NCBI RefSeq assembly: GCF_029633865.1
Contig: NC_079224.1
Span: forward strand, 18,999,126-19,063,125
Direction of reading: 5' to 3'
Origin: Lampris incognitus
Lineage: Eukaryota; Chordata; Actinopteri; Lampriformes; Lampridae
DNA length: 64,000 nucleotides
Made by a program: the position numbers and the translations under genes. The notes beneath the pieces were generated by a model. It made no database searches. It worked only from the letters and a program-made list of their open reading frames with translations, and was not told the origin of the DNA. Positions 23,046 to 38,000 of the stretch are shown piece by piece. Each line of letters opens with the position of its first letter. Positions within the stretch are counted from its first letter, which is position 1.

Positions 23046-26000
23046 ATGTCGGATTTTGGAAAGGTCCTTAACACTATTGGGGAATTTGGTTTATTCCAGA
23101 AGCTCCTTCTTCTTGCATTATGTTTTCCAAATCTTATCATGCCCTTTCACTTTGCCAGTTTGATTTTTGTTCAGTCTGACCCAGACAGACGGTGCAACAC
23201 AGACTGGATCCTTAGAAAAGGTCCCAACTTAACCACAGAGGAGCAGCTGAACTTGACCCTGCCCCGGGAGCAGGATGGGGCCCTCAGTAGGTGTCTGATG
23301 TTTGTCCCAGTGGACTGGGACATTGACACCATCAGAGCGTATGGACTTAATGAGACCACAGGTTGCCAGAATGGATGGGTGTACGACAAGACCATGTACG
23401 AGGCCACTATAGTCACTGATGTAAGTTATGCTGAGTAAGTGTTGCAGAATGGTGTGTTATAGACATTCACCCTTTTGTACAAGTTCCTTTTTACAATTAG
23501 CATACTTTTCATTAACAAGCTATTTTCATCAGCTATCTTTATTCTTTTTACAGTTTGATCTAGCCTGTCAGAATGTTGATTTTGTGAAAGTGGCACAATC
23601 AGTGCTGATGGCCGGTATTCTTCTTGGTTCTCTCCTATTCGGACCTTTTGCTGAATCGTACGTGTATTTCAAGTAGTAAAAGCACACATGCGCTCAGTCT
23701 GTGCATTATCTTCAGTAATAACCAGTGATTCTGTTCCTGTTCCAGATTCGGCCGCAAACGAGCAAATCAAATTCCAGTGGTTCTTATGTTCATATTTACT
23801 GTGACAACTGGGTTGTGTCCAAACTTCTACTTATACTCTGCATCACATTTTATGGTGGGCGTTGGATACGGAGGTTTTCGAGTCAACTGCATCTTACTCG
23901 GTATGGAGTGCCTCATCAGCTCACAGATGAAAACACAATTATAAGTCTGCTGTTGTTTAGTGGGATGGCTCTTTTCCAAATGTGAAGCAATTTACTCGTA
24001 ACTTACACATATAGTCAAATTAATCCAGGGCATAGACTGCTAAACCCTCAAGAATGTTACCAATGTCTAAATAAGAATCTGAAGATGTCTAAAAATTTCA
24101 ATACTGTGATATTTACAGGCTGTGGTGGGTTGTCAGGGCCATCAGGGCCTTCTCTGCTGGCCCTGACAAAATCAAAACCATAATTTATTTTTCGTAGTTA
24201 AAGTGAAGTGTGCCTGAAATGTGTCTGAATGCAGTTACTTGTTTTCTCCTGGGGCTGAGCAGGGATTTCCTGTGTCATCTAATCCCACCACAGCTCCTTG
24301 GACTAGCACTAGTGGCATTGCTAGCCTTTCATTGAAGCCCAAAGCTGCAAACTCATTTCAGCTTTGAGTGACCGTATCATCAGCCAATCAAATTTTGATG
24401 TGTAGTGACAGAAAGCCCCAGGGGCACTATGGTGTATCGGTGCTAGCCCCGGTGTCATCATCAACTTTGAGCTTGAGCCTTTGGCGGGTTGTGAGAGAAC
24501 TAAGGGCGATGGCTGCATTCCCAGCTACTGATGATCTTGTTGTCGATCTACTTAGTGTTTTTTGCAAATCTGGGAGGATTATCTGCATTTTTTTACAGGT
24601 GCTTTTATACAGACTAAATTACCAGATGAATTTTGCTAGTAGGCTGCCACGAGTCTCTCAAGTGAAGTGGAACTTCAACTCCACGTTGGTCTGCACATTT
24701 TTCTTATTGAACTGAAGGTGGTGCACTGATAATATTGTGGCTATACTTTACTGAGTTTGCTGAAGTTGCGCACGTGAGTGGTGAACACTACATTAACTGT
24801 GGAAACTTGGTTGGGTTTTTTTTGTGCCATGTGGTGTGCATGTGCATTGTGGTTGTATAAGATCAGCTGTCTTGTTGGTGTTGATCCAGTATAGTGATTG
24901 ATACTGTATTTTGTATGTGGCTATGTTGGCTGCACTGACACCTTTATGAGAAATTTGTGTGTGTTTGTGTGTCTGTGTGTGTGTGTGTGGGGGGGGGGGT
25001 GCAGTTTGTTACTGAAGGCCCTGACTGAAATTTCATGGTGCGCTACTGGTTACAAGCATGGTATTTGTACACATTCAAACCCTTTAAGCTCAATATTTGT
25101 ATAAATTTGATGAGATTATGTGACTGGAGGGGGAAATAATTTAATAAAATCAGGTTGCGTTCTTGATAATTGGGGAAAAAAAATCAAATGTGACCCACAG
25201 AATTATTAGCCAAACATCATTTGGCTTGAAACATCTTAAAAATGAAAACATAGCATAAAATCATTTACCGAAGCCGTTATCTGAAGATTAATTTCACAAC
25301 CCACTTTTGAGTCATTTTCTGAGAGAGTAAAAACCAGTGGGTTTTAGCAACGGGTTGACATCAGAGTTTGCAACTGATTCTTTGTGGAGCTTAATTTTGT
25401 GCAAGAAAAAAAAAGAGGATTTCTGAACAAATGCATGAAACTTAAAATCACACATGAAATATTCTTCCTTGCAGCCACCGAATGGGTCGGAGTAACCAAG
25501 AGGTCATATGGAACGTGTATGACTCAGATATTTGGTGCAAGTGGCCAGTGTATCCTCGCTGGCCTGGTCTACTTCATCCGGGACTGGAGACTAGCCCAGT
25601 GGGTCACAGCAGCACCCCTTGCCGTGGTTGCTATGTACATATGGTGAGCATTTATCACATATCTTGACTCCAAAGTGCTCTGTCAACAAATCATGGCTCG
25701 TCATAAAGTGCCATTTTACCCATTGTTGTATCAGGTTTATTCCAGAGTCAGCCAGGTGGCTGATGGACAGAGGAAGGGCAGAGGAAGGTAAACTGCTGAT
25801 TCTCAAGGTGGCGGCAGTCAACAGATGCACCGTTCCAGACTCGCTGCTGGAAAATGTACTGTCAAAGTAAAGTTCCCCTCCTAGTGGTTGTGGTTGAGGA
25901 TCCAAGTTACACTTAATGTTGAATATATGCTCCTGCCTGATACTAGACAGAATTGTCAAGCCGTTACACTCCATTTCCATCTTCAGTCTGAGCTCTTCAG

Positions 26001-29000
26001 CCTGCCTCCCTGCCTCGGCTCTAACCGATTTCCGTGTGTGTGTGTGTGGGGGGGGAATTCGATTTTCCCTAACCAATCAATAGAGGCCAATGTATTCGCC
26101 TGAATCTGATGTAATTTTAAGCCGATACTGATGCATAGCCATACCAACATATTAGTTTTCCTCTCACGTGATCCTCCCACGCACTACGTCCTCCCGACGA
26201 AACTCTTCACTGTTAGTCCATGGGCCAGAGCCCAAAATTTCCTATTTCGGTACACTCAAGGTGGCAAAACTTACTTATAATTTTTGAAAGGATCCATGTC
26301 TGTAGATGATATTTTGGTATGATAACCATTCCTGAGTGGCAGCTGTATCACAGTTATCAGCTCATGAAGTTAACCACCCCCTAAAGTAAATTGCATTTTA
26401 GACGCTGGTGCATATCCTGGTTTAGCCTCATGGTCAGGACATTTTTTAATGTTCTATAATATTGTCTTTGGTATCATTTTAAAGGGGACCTTCTTAGCTT
26501 TCATTCAAGCCCTGTTGTGGATATTTCTCACAAATATAGAGGTCACTTGAGCTCTTCAACCCGTCAATAACACACATCTTTCTGCAATGTTTGCCTAAAC
26601 TATATACTTTCTTTTAGCCCTGTGGCATCTAGGAATATCAGGGACAAAAAACACAAAAACTGGAATACTCACAGGACTGTAAAGATTCAGGAAATGTATA
26701 ATATACCCATACTATTTCATTGTGTGAGGTGATTGTGAACCTTAAATTAGAAGGGCATTATTACTAAGAAACTAACTAGACCAAAGCCAGTTAGTCCATG
26801 GGTCAGACCAGATATCGATATCACCCAAGGTGACACAACTTCACTGGTGCCATTTTATTTGGTACACTAACAGAAGTAAAATAATACATGATAACCTTTC
26901 CAAAATGAGCAGCTATTTCATTTTTCTTTCAAGAAACCTGTTTCTGTGCCTCTCACGATTGTGTATTTGCCCAGATTTTTACAAATATAGCATTTCAACA
27001 CCCCTGGTACTGATTAGCCTAGCTTAAACTCTGGGACAGTTCTTAGTTGGCCAACAACCAAGGATAACCAGTACTGTGTACTTCCATTCATTGTGCTAAG
27101 CTAGGCTAACGTGCAGCCAGATAGCTTTCTACTAAACACATATAGAGGAAACTGGTATCTATCTTCTTGTCTCACTCTGGAGAAGATTGTAAGCTAATTT
27201 CCCATAATGTTAGCATGTTCTTTTAATGTATATGTTAATATGATTAGTTAAAGTGGCTACGAGGAACTTTCATCTTGTGTTGATTTTAGCGGCCTCATGT
27301 GGACAAAATACAGCTGTTGCATAGCAACTAGGTAATGTATCTATTTGTGGCTATGTAAGATAAATAATGGTAATATGACGCTGGTGAAGCAAAGTAAACT
27401 TTGTTTTAGTAGTGTTCATACACCTAAGTTACATGTATTTGTTTGTATGTGGCAGGTGAAAACTGACTGAATATGGCCACTGGTGAACAAGCAAGTTTTT
27501 ACCCAATACCAAAGCGCCCACGGGTGGAGTGCATTATCCACTGTTCTGATGATACAGATAAGCTGGTTTCACTAAAAAGTGTCGACTCATGGAGAACTCT
27601 GCTCAGGGCAGCTCAGATACGAAATCATGCACCAGTTTTGAAACTGGCAAAAGACATTCCTGAGGGACAGATTCCAGCAATCTACTACCATAGAAAGTGT
27701 CGCAGTATCTTCACTATGAAGCAAATTCTTGATGGCCTCCTTGCAAAAGAAAAGAAAAGTTGTGTCTCTGCTGAAGAGAAACAATCTAAGAGAGTAGCTC
27801 GACATGCTCCAAGTACATCTAGGACTTATGATGCAGAGTGCATATTTTGTCAGAAAAACAGCAAATATTCCAAGAGACAGAATACGAGAGAAGTACTGGT
27901 GCAGTGTCGAGAACTGCGAGCTGATGCAAAGATCAGGAGTGCAGCCACAAAGAAAAGGGACAGCAGAATCCTAGCCATTGTGAGTAGAGACCTTGTAGCA
28001 GCTGAAGGGCACTACCACAGGTCATGCTATAGACTTTACACCAAAGAAGAGGTTTCCAAAGGAGAGGTTGCCAGCAATGAAGATGATGATGCTGCAGCCC
28101 AGTATGAAGCTGCTGTGAATAAGGCATACAATGAGCTGTTCCTCTTCATCAGGATGGAGCTTTTTGGCAATCCTCAAGTGATGACAATGACTGATCTCTC
28201 TTCTAGACTGGTAGCTTCAATGAACTCCCAAGGCATTGCCTAAGTCAAGGAATCAACCAAGAAGCACATAAGGCGAAACCTGGAGAGTGAGTTTGCTGGA
28301 GCCTTGCAGATATTCCCTGATGAGAAAGGAAAATTCCTCCTCTATCCCGATAACTTGTCCATGAGGGAACTTGCCAAAGAAAATCAGTCTCTCAAAAGGG
28401 AGCTGCAGACCCTGAAAAGTGTCAGTGCACAAGATGTTATAGCCAAAGCAGCCATCAAATTGAGAGCAGACATTAAAAGTCAAGATGTTCCTCAAACCTG
28501 GCCGCCTGAAGTCAAACCAGAAGCAGAATGTCCTACCATTCCAGAGTCGCTCATTATCTTCCTGTACTCTCTACTCACAGGCTCAAATGATCCTGATCAT
28601 GCATCCCAGAGAGTGCAGTGCCTTCTGCAGTCATTTGGCCATGATATAGTATATGCAGTGACATGTGGAAATACCAAGCCTTCCAAGCACATTGTTCTGC
28701 CATTCAGTGTCAAATCGTTGACAGGAAATGTAGAGTTGATAAACATCCTCAACCGACTTGGTCACAGTGTGTCCTATTCACAGATGGAAGAGATCAACAC
28801 TGCCCTGTGTCTCCAGAAACTCTCATCATCAGGGAGTGGCATTGCCCTTCCAGCTAACATCCATCCTGGCATATTCACAACTTTAGCCTGGGACAATATC
28901 GACCGTCTTGAAGAAACTGTCAGAAGTGAGGGAACATCTCACAGAGTCAATGGGATTGCTGTGCAAGCAAAGCCAGTCAACCCACTTCCTGTCCAACCCA

Positions 29001-32000
29001 TGCCCACTGTTCCCAAAACAAAAAGTCAGATGCCGATACTGCAGCCAATACTAAGCTTGCCAGAGAGAAAAACCTTCTTTGGGTCCTAGCACGCATGTCA
29101 CAACAAGAAGAACAGTCAGTCGGCAGCTGGACAGGCTTCAACATCCTGACTCGAGGAGAGATGACGGTCATCCCCGACAATATAGGCTATCTGCCTACCA
29201 TCAATGCTCCAGCGACACAAATGTCTACTGTCAACAAGGTGCTTAACCAGTCACTGAGCATCATGCAGTGCTTAGGCCTGAGGAAGATTGTCTGTGTCTT
29301 TGACCAAGCCCTGTATGCGAAGGCTGTCGAGATCACATGGAAACACCATGACAAGTTCCATGATATCATCGTTAGGCTTGGGGTATTCCACACCATCTGC
29401 ACACTGCTGGCAATAATAGGAAAGCATTACCAAGATGCTGGACTCAAAGACCTCTGCATTGAGTCTGGCATGATTGCAGAAGGCTCAATTGCTGGTGTTA
29501 TGGATGGCCGCAAGTACAACAGGGCAGTGCGACTACACAAGCTCCTGTATGAGGCTCTCATGCGACTGACCTTGAATGGTTTCCTGTCCTGGTTGGAAGA
29601 AACTCACAGGAATGACATGGTTCACCTGAATGAGACACTGAAGACCATTGACAGCCTTGGGAAAGAAGTCTCACAACATCCTTTGAAGAACAGCTCTTGT
29701 ACACGCATCATGGATCTATTTGAAGTCTACCGTGAGTTCCTTAGAGGTGGAAATGGCAGCCTCTCGAACTTGTGGATGTCCTATTTGGACATGGTTGAAA
29801 TCTTGTTGGGGCTCATCCGAGCATCCAGAGAGGGAGACTGGATGCTACACTTGGCTAGCATTCGAGCAATGATCCCATGGTGCTTTGCTTATGACAGGAT
29901 GAATTATGCACGCTACCTCCCCTACTACTACGCCCAGATGTCTGAGCTGCCCATCACACACCCAGATGTGTACACAGAATTCATGGAAGGAGGCTTCTCA
30001 GTCCAACTGGGCTCCACCAATCCCTTTGGCCGAATCCCTGTTGACCAAGCTATAGAAGAAACGGTGAACAAAGACACCCAAACAGCTGGAGGGACAAAGG
30101 GATTCAGCTTGAAGCCAGGAGCTGTGACCAAATATTATCTCACAGCTGAGTATAGAAGCATGTACCTCAGACAGCTGAGAGACCTGACAGGTCAAGGCAG
30201 GTGCAAATGGTCTCATCCAGATCTACAGAGTCCAAGGATCAAGAGAGATGAAGCAGATGTCCAGTCTCTCATGGACCTTATGGAGAATAACTGGCTCAAT
30301 CCTATGTCCCCTGATGAGATTGATTTGGTTAGCCTCTCCACTGGCAACATGGCTCCACCTGATGTGACCATAGATCTCTTGAGAGCTCTTGAGAAAGGAG
30401 AAGAGGCCTACCAAGCATTCCAGCAAACAAGGTTAGATGCAGACCCACCACCTGTGAAATTCCACGACAAGATGACCAAGCAAAGTCTGAAAACATTCTC
30501 CAATGTCAGCACAAAACAAGCTCATGGAAAGAAAGCACAGGATGTGGTTCTGAAGGCAGATAGAAACCTTTTCAGTCACATGATCCTGGTGGCTGAAAGC
30601 AGGAAGGTGAATCTGAAGGATGTCCTTGCCTACCCATTGGGCCCACTACCATGGGCACTGGCAAATGCTGATGGGTCCTTACGAAAAACAAACAAGGCTG
30701 CACTTGCCAGAGAGCTTGAAAAGAATGTATCTCCTGCAGAAGACATCCCAATCCCATCTACTTCCATCATTGATGGGATGAGCCTGGTCCAAAAAATGAA
30801 TGGCAACAACAAAACCTTTGCACAGGTGGCAGAGTCAGCCTTGACCCAGGTCCTCCATGAGGGAGCACAGAGTGGGAGGATTGATGTTGTTTTTGATGTC
30901 TATCACCAGACTTCGATCAAAGATGCTGAACGACTGAACCGGGGTGGAGACATCACTCTCCAGTACAAGAATCTTGCAGGGGGACACCACGTCCAGCAGT
31001 GGAGAAAATTTCTGTGCAGTTCCTCCAACAAGACCAGTCTCATCAAGTTTCTGGTGGAAGAGTGGAAACTCCCACGATACAGAGCTATGCTGCATGGCAA
31101 GGTGTTGTACATGACCTGTGAGGAAACCTGCTACAAGTTGACAGAAGATGGGTGTGAGGAAGCAGCAGAACTGCACTCCATACATGAAGAAGCTGACACC
31201 CGTCTGCTCCTGCATGCATTGCATGCAGCAAATGCGGGCTCAAAGTCAGTTATCATCACAGCTGAGGACACTGATGTCATGGTGCTTTGTATTGGCTTCC
31301 AGAAGGACATCACCTGTCCCATCTACCAGAAGTGTGGGACTCAGAACCACACACAGTTTGTCGACATCACCAAACTGGCAAGTTCACTTGGAGACAGCAT
31401 CTGTGACAGCCTAATTGGCTTACATGACTTCACAGGCTGCGACACTGTCAGTGCATTCGCTGGTCGAGGGAAGCTGAATGCCCTGAAGATAGTGAGAAAG
31501 CACACTTCCTGCCAAGAGACTTTTAGTCAACTGGGACAGACATGGAATACGAGTGATGAGCTGTTCCAGAAAATTGAGCAGTTCACCTGTCGGATGTATG
31601 TTGCTAATAGCAGCACTGCTGAGGCGAACAAACTGCGTTACCAGCTCTTCTGCACCAAAAGGGGAGAGGTTGAGTCCAGCCAGCTGCCACCATGTAGAGA
31701 CTGTCTCTTTATGCATGTTCAACGAGCCAACTATCAGGCAGCAATATGGAAGTGCTGTCTGCAGGCTAACCCTGTGGTGCCAAGCCCTACTGAGTATGGA
31801 TGGACAGACGATGAAGGCAAGCTGGCCATTTACTGGATGCGCTCCCCACCTGCACCAGATGTGGTCTTGGAAATGCTAACATGCAAGTGTGTGCATTCAT
31901 GCAAAATGCCAAGCTGCATGTGCCTGTCAAATGTACTTCCATGCACAGACATGTGCAGGTTACAGACCTGCAGTAACCAAAAACAGCAGGATGGTCCAGA

Positions 32001-35000
32001 ACTGGACTTTGAACTTGGGGAGTCAGATGATGAGAGAAACGAGCAGTTTGATGAATGACAGTGTGATGATTCTGATGGTATTACTGTGGTAGTAGTCTAT
32101 TGATGCACAGGATGTTGATTCTGGACTTGGTTACCCAGAGCTTGATAACAATAATGTAACCATATTCACATATACCCATTACCCTACCCATTACCATTAC
32201 ATATACCCACAAATGATATGGGATTACATGTATCATTGACTAAGTATATGTAAATGTCAATGTTGTTTAAAATATTAAAATAGTTCATTACCTCACTATG
32301 GTATTCCTTTTTATCATGTATTTTGATTGTGTATTTAAACAAATGTATAGAGACCAGTTTGTGACCTAACTGGCTTTGGTCTAGTTCTCATTTAAGGCTC
32401 ACTCACAATCACCTCACACAATGAAATAGTATGGGTATATTATACATTTTCTGAATCTTTACAGTCCTGTGAGTATTCCAGTTTTTGTGTTTTGTGTCCC
32501 TGATATTCCTAGATGCCACAGGGCTAAAAGAAAGTATATAGTTTAGGTGAAAATTGCAGAAAGATGTGCGTTATTGACGGGTTGAAGAGCTCAAGTGACC
32601 TCTATATTTGTGAGAAATATCCACAACAGGGCTTGAATGAAAGCTAAGAAGGTCCCCTTTAAAATGATACCAAAGACAATATTATAGAACATTGAAAAAT
32701 ATCCTGACCATGAGGCTAAACCAGGATATGCACCAGTGTCTAAAATGCAATTTAGTTTAGCGGGTGGTTAACTTCATGAGCTGATAACTGTGATACAGCT
32801 GCCACTCAGGAATGGTTATCATACCAAAATATCATCTACAGACATGGATCCTTTCAAAAATTATAAGTAAGTTTTGCCACCTTGAGTGTACCGAAATATC
32901 GTCTGGCCCATGGACTATGTCAGGTGAAAAGATGCGGCTGGCGACTCCACGTGTATCGGAGGAGGCATGTGGTAGTTTGCAGCCCTCCCCGGGTGGATCA
33001 GCAAAGGGGATGGAGCAGCGACCGGGACAGCTCAGAAGAGTGGGGTAATTGGCCAGATACAATTGGGGAGAAAATGGGAGAAAAAAAAAGAGTGGGGCGA
33101 AGTAAAAACCAGCTACTATGATGTTGAGTGATATTGAGAAAACCTGCCGTCTAACGCTTGACAACAAACAGCTTGACAGTGGTGTTTGTCCCCCCCCCCA
33201 TAGCGCTGATTGGCTAATTGTTATCCCCCTGTAGCATTCATTGGATAATCGCTTTTTCAACCGAGAAACCCCCGTTATGCCCAATGCCAGACCAAAAATA
33301 ATCAGTCAACTCAGTGGAGTGGGTGGATTCAAAGGTCTGGACCCAGGCAATATATCCCCATCAATTTAGGTGAAAATTTCAAAACAATATAAAGTATTGA
33401 GAGGTGCATGGTGGCCACCTAGGAGGCCCATACCTAAAACCTCTGTCACTGAGAATGCATTTATCAGTACCAGTGGGGCAGAATTCCCATGCATCATGGA
33501 AAACCTGGAAATGTATAGACTAGTTTTCCAGTCATGGAAAGCACCTAGAAAATTATGAAATTGATAAAATTGTCTTGGAAATGTTATTTGGGTCATGGGA
33601 AATTGTAAAGTTAGGTTATAAAATTTAAATTTTACCCGCTATGATTGCATATATTTTATAAGTTTTTAGCTGAGATTTCATATTGCTACAGCCACTGAGA
33701 TGACACATTAGTGCTTGAAGTTTGGTGGTTGTGTTTTAGTGATCAGCCAGAAATTATACAGTGCTTCTAGAGACTGTTGAGGCTTCCACCGATAGTTGAT
33801 ACTGAATAATATGACCTTCTGTGAGCAATGGCTGTCACGTATAGGCCTGTCCAAGCAGAAATCATGGAAAATGTTCTTGAAAGGTCCTGGAAAATGATTT
33901 CTAAAAAAGAGTGGGAACCCTGCGGGGTTGGTGACAGGGCAGACCTGTATGGAGCCGGTGGTGGTGATACAAGTAGGGTGGGACTCTTGTAAGTGATCAA
34001 ATTCACTTGCAAGATAGTGGTAGGTGGAGGATCTTTGTATGTGGGCATGGAGGGGGCTGGTTCTGGAATGCCAGAACTCATTGTTGAGCCGTCTGGAGAC
34101 GTTGTGGGCCTAGTTCAATAAAACATCTGGGAGCGAAGGGGTCTGCTTGGTAACCTCATTTATATACTCACATGGGCAGTCTGTGGTTGTCACAGTTTGG
34201 TAGCCAACTAAGCCATTTAGAGCCGGCTTTATGGAGATTCATGACGGCACTGCTTGATATCCCCTCTTTTTAACATAAGGGCAAGTACGTGAAGTTGTTT
34301 GCTGAGCTGTGCTTCTGAATATTGCTCACTAATTATCAGAAAAAGGGATCTAACATCAGATCCTGTGTATTAATGAACAAATGAAACTTCCTTTAAAAGC
34401 GAGGAGATTGTGTGTATTAACCCTGTATATATTTTCATTCCAAAATAATGAAATTAAATAATACATCTAGATGGCTCAGGAGAGACCTGTGGAGAAAGGA
34501 GGTGTAAAAAGTCTCATCAAATCCCCAGTGCTTAGAAAGTACTTCTCCATTTTAACACTAGCATGGTAAGTTACACTCGCAAACTATTCACATGAAGTTG
34601 TATGATCAAACAAGGTTGAAAATACAATTTAGATGGCAAAATGAAACTAACCCTACAAGATACTTTTTATTTTGTCATAACTAATAGTTATCACAAATAA
34701 CAATTAGAGATGTCCTGACTGTTAATAGCTAGTAGCAATAGCTATTAAGTATTAGTCACTAATTAATACTGTAAGTGATTTTTTATTTTTTATTTTTTGG
34801 CTTGGTAGTGTTGTATTCATCCATTTTATTACTAACACATGCCTTTTCTTTAAAAATCCAAGGTTTTCATTGAACCTTTCCTTCTACTCCCTTACATTCA
34901 ATGTGGGGAGCTTTGGCCTGGACATCTTTTTGACACAGCTTATCTTCGGTCTCACTGAATTACCAGCTCACGTTATTTGCATCTGGCTGTTAGAGGTGGT

Positions 35001-38000
35001 GGGAAGAAAATTATCCCTAATGGGTACCCTTCTGTTTGGTGGCCTGCTGTGCATCTTAACCCTAGCTGTTCCACAAGGTAATGTTCAGACACAACATGTT
35101 CAGACACAACATTTAAGGAATGAATATAAAGTGTTTGTTTACCATATGTGTCACTGCGCTATTCTTGTTCAGGTACCGCCATTGCTGTCACCATATTAGC
35201 CACAGCAGGACGCGTTTTTATGAACTGTGCAGGATCCATATGCAATATCTATGTTCAGGAGCTGTTTCCAACATCCTTCCGGTAGGTTCCAGGTATCCCA
35301 GCTCATTTCCAGCCTTTATCATAGTGACAATTGGGCAGACCTTGCCACAGGATTTACATAACACCCTTATGGTTTTTACAAAGAAATCAGCATGATCACC
35401 ACCTTAAAATACGTTCCAGGGAAGCCTGTGAGGGAACAAGTCCGTGTCAAGAGTGTCTGGATTTGTATTTGCTGTCTGACCCTGGTGAATGGTAAAATGA
35501 TGTGACGACACCCGTCACTGAGAAAAGTTAGCAAACACATATCAAAAGTTGAAGCTAAGTACAGAGAAGGATATATTCACGTTGACCTTCTTCGTTCAGT
35601 CTTTTTTAGTTTAAAAAAAAGCAATTGAGCTTCCTTTTATTTGCTTCATGATTAACATTTCTTTCTAATGGGTAGATTTTGGCCCGTTTGAGCCCTGGAT
35701 GCTGATGTGTTTCCATCTCGTACAAAAACAGCTTTTGAAGCTCAATTACTTTATGACGAGAAAGTGATGGTATTCATGGTCGATTTTCAGATCCTATTCA
35801 TAGTTCATTGAGATTAAATGTCCCCTTTTTAGAACACTCATATATTAAGATATATGGGGCGTCCGGGTAGCGTAGCGGGCTTGTGTTACCTCCGGCTTGG
35901 TCAGGCGTCCCTACAGATACAACTGTCCGTGTCTGCGGATGGGAAGCCGGGTGTGGGTATGTGTCCTACTGGCCGCTGCACTAGCGCCTCCTCTGGTCGG
36001 TCGGGGTGTCTGTTCAGGGGGGGAGGAGGAACTGGGGGGGAATAGCGTGGTCCTCCCACATGCTACGTCCCCCTGGTGAAACTCCTGTTAGGTAAAAAGA
36101 AGCTGCCGGTGACATCACATGTATCGGAGGAGGCCTGTGGTAGTCGGCTTGGAAGAGCGGGGTAATTGGCCAAGTACAATTGGGGAGAGAGAAAAAAAGC
36201 GGGGGGCGGGGGTATTAAGATATATGACTGAGGCTGTTACAGTTTTATCTTTATGCTCTATTTTATATTACCAATGAGTTTCTGTCAGAAATATTAAAAT
36301 CACCCAAGGGCAACTTGAAATACAATGATTGATAAATGTAAGAACAGTGCTGACAACAACTATTCAGACTGATTTATTTTCCATAAACCCCGAAAAGCAA
36401 AAACACCGCTGCTGCTTGTTAAGCAATATGTTTGTTGCTCTGTAATCACATCTGGATGGTATTTGATAAAGCAGGATCAGCAAGTTAGCCAGATAATTTC
36501 GAAAAATGAATGCAATAGCTTGCTGAATGTTGCCCTTCAGCAGCAATAGTAAAGATATATTACCAAATCAGATCCCCAAACCTGGCTGCACAGAATCAAA
36601 TCAATACCATTAGGACACTGCAACACCCTTTTCACAGTTATCTGGCTAACTTGCTAATGTCGCTTTGTGAAATACCAAACAGGTGCATTCAACATCCACA
36701 CAGAGGACTATTTGTAACCCAGTTTTACTGTGGTTTGAAGCTGCACTGCATTACGCTGTGTTTTCCTATCAGACAAACGGCCTCAGGTTTAGGGGCCATC
36801 GCCACCAGAATTGCAGGGCTGTTGGCCCCGTCGCTCAACATGCTGGCTGTTTTCCACTGGGCCATACCCACCGTTGTCTTCAGCAGCCTGTCGATGGTCG
36901 GTGGTGCCCTGGTCTTCCTGCTTCCTGAGACCAGGAGAACGGAGCTGCCCGATTCAATGGATGAGGCGGAGGGAAAGAGGTAAAACACGCTGCTGCTGCT
37001 GCTGCTGCGCTGCTCGAGCATCTTGACAGCTGAGCAGCGCTGTCGGTCACACAGTCAGCGTCCCTGCAACTGCACGGGTCAAGTCGAGTCAGGTCAAGCC
37101 AGAACTTATATATGGTGTATTACTACGGAAGAAGTGTCCGAACACACTTTACACACACTTATTTTTAAGGGAAAACAGCGAAAAGACACAATAAATTAAA
37201 ACGACAAACACCAGAAACAAAAATATATTCAGATTAATGATAATGAGAAATTATGGCCTGATCTGAGATATTTGAAGAGAGTTTATTTGGATGCTAGCTT
37301 TGGTTTGTATTGTAACGTGCATGGATAAGTGGACACGTTAGCCCATGGCTAACGGGGCGGACTCTGTGGTCGAGCGGTTAGCGATGTCGCCCGCGGTGCG
37401 ATAAATGTGGGTTTGCGCCCCGGCTGCGGCGGTTCCCGCGGTTGCCCCCTGAATTTGCTACATTGGTTTACATTACCAAACATTTCAGTGTGATGAACCT
37501 CACTTGAACTGTTAAATATGTTATTTCTGAATATGTAAGCAGATATCATGATATATATCAATGATTGGGAAAAATTCTGCAAAATCATCATCATAATACG
37601 TTACATAGCACCAAGCACTATTTCAGCTGTTGGTGGACCAGACAAATGATTGTAAAGTAAGCTTTAAAACCGTTTTTAAGTATTGACGTGAATGTTTCGA
37701 GTGAGTTAGCCGCTGTGATCGGGGGATTGGCGGTTCGAGTCCCCGTGTTACCTACGGCTTGGTCGGGTGTCCCTACAGACACAATTGGCCGTGTCTGCGG
37801 GTGAGAAGCCGGATGTGGGTATGTGTCCTGGTCGCTGCACTAGCGCCTCCTCTGGTCGGTCGGGGAGCCTATTCGGAGGAGGGGGCGGGGGGAGTAGCGT
37901 GAGCCTCCCACGCGCTACGTCCCCCTGGCGAAAGGTGAAAAGAAGCAGCTGGCGACTCCACATGTATCGGAGGAGGCATGTAGTAGGGTAGAGGCTATTC

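Noticed and set aside
27473-28243. 256-codon frame as a stand-alone host gene
   Set aside because: It lies inside the Academ element, and the same frame continues beyond a single TAA into the rest of the transposase.
32832-33284. 150-codon minus-strand frame
   Set aside because: Spans the end of the Academ element and a SINE in antisense; no real protein.
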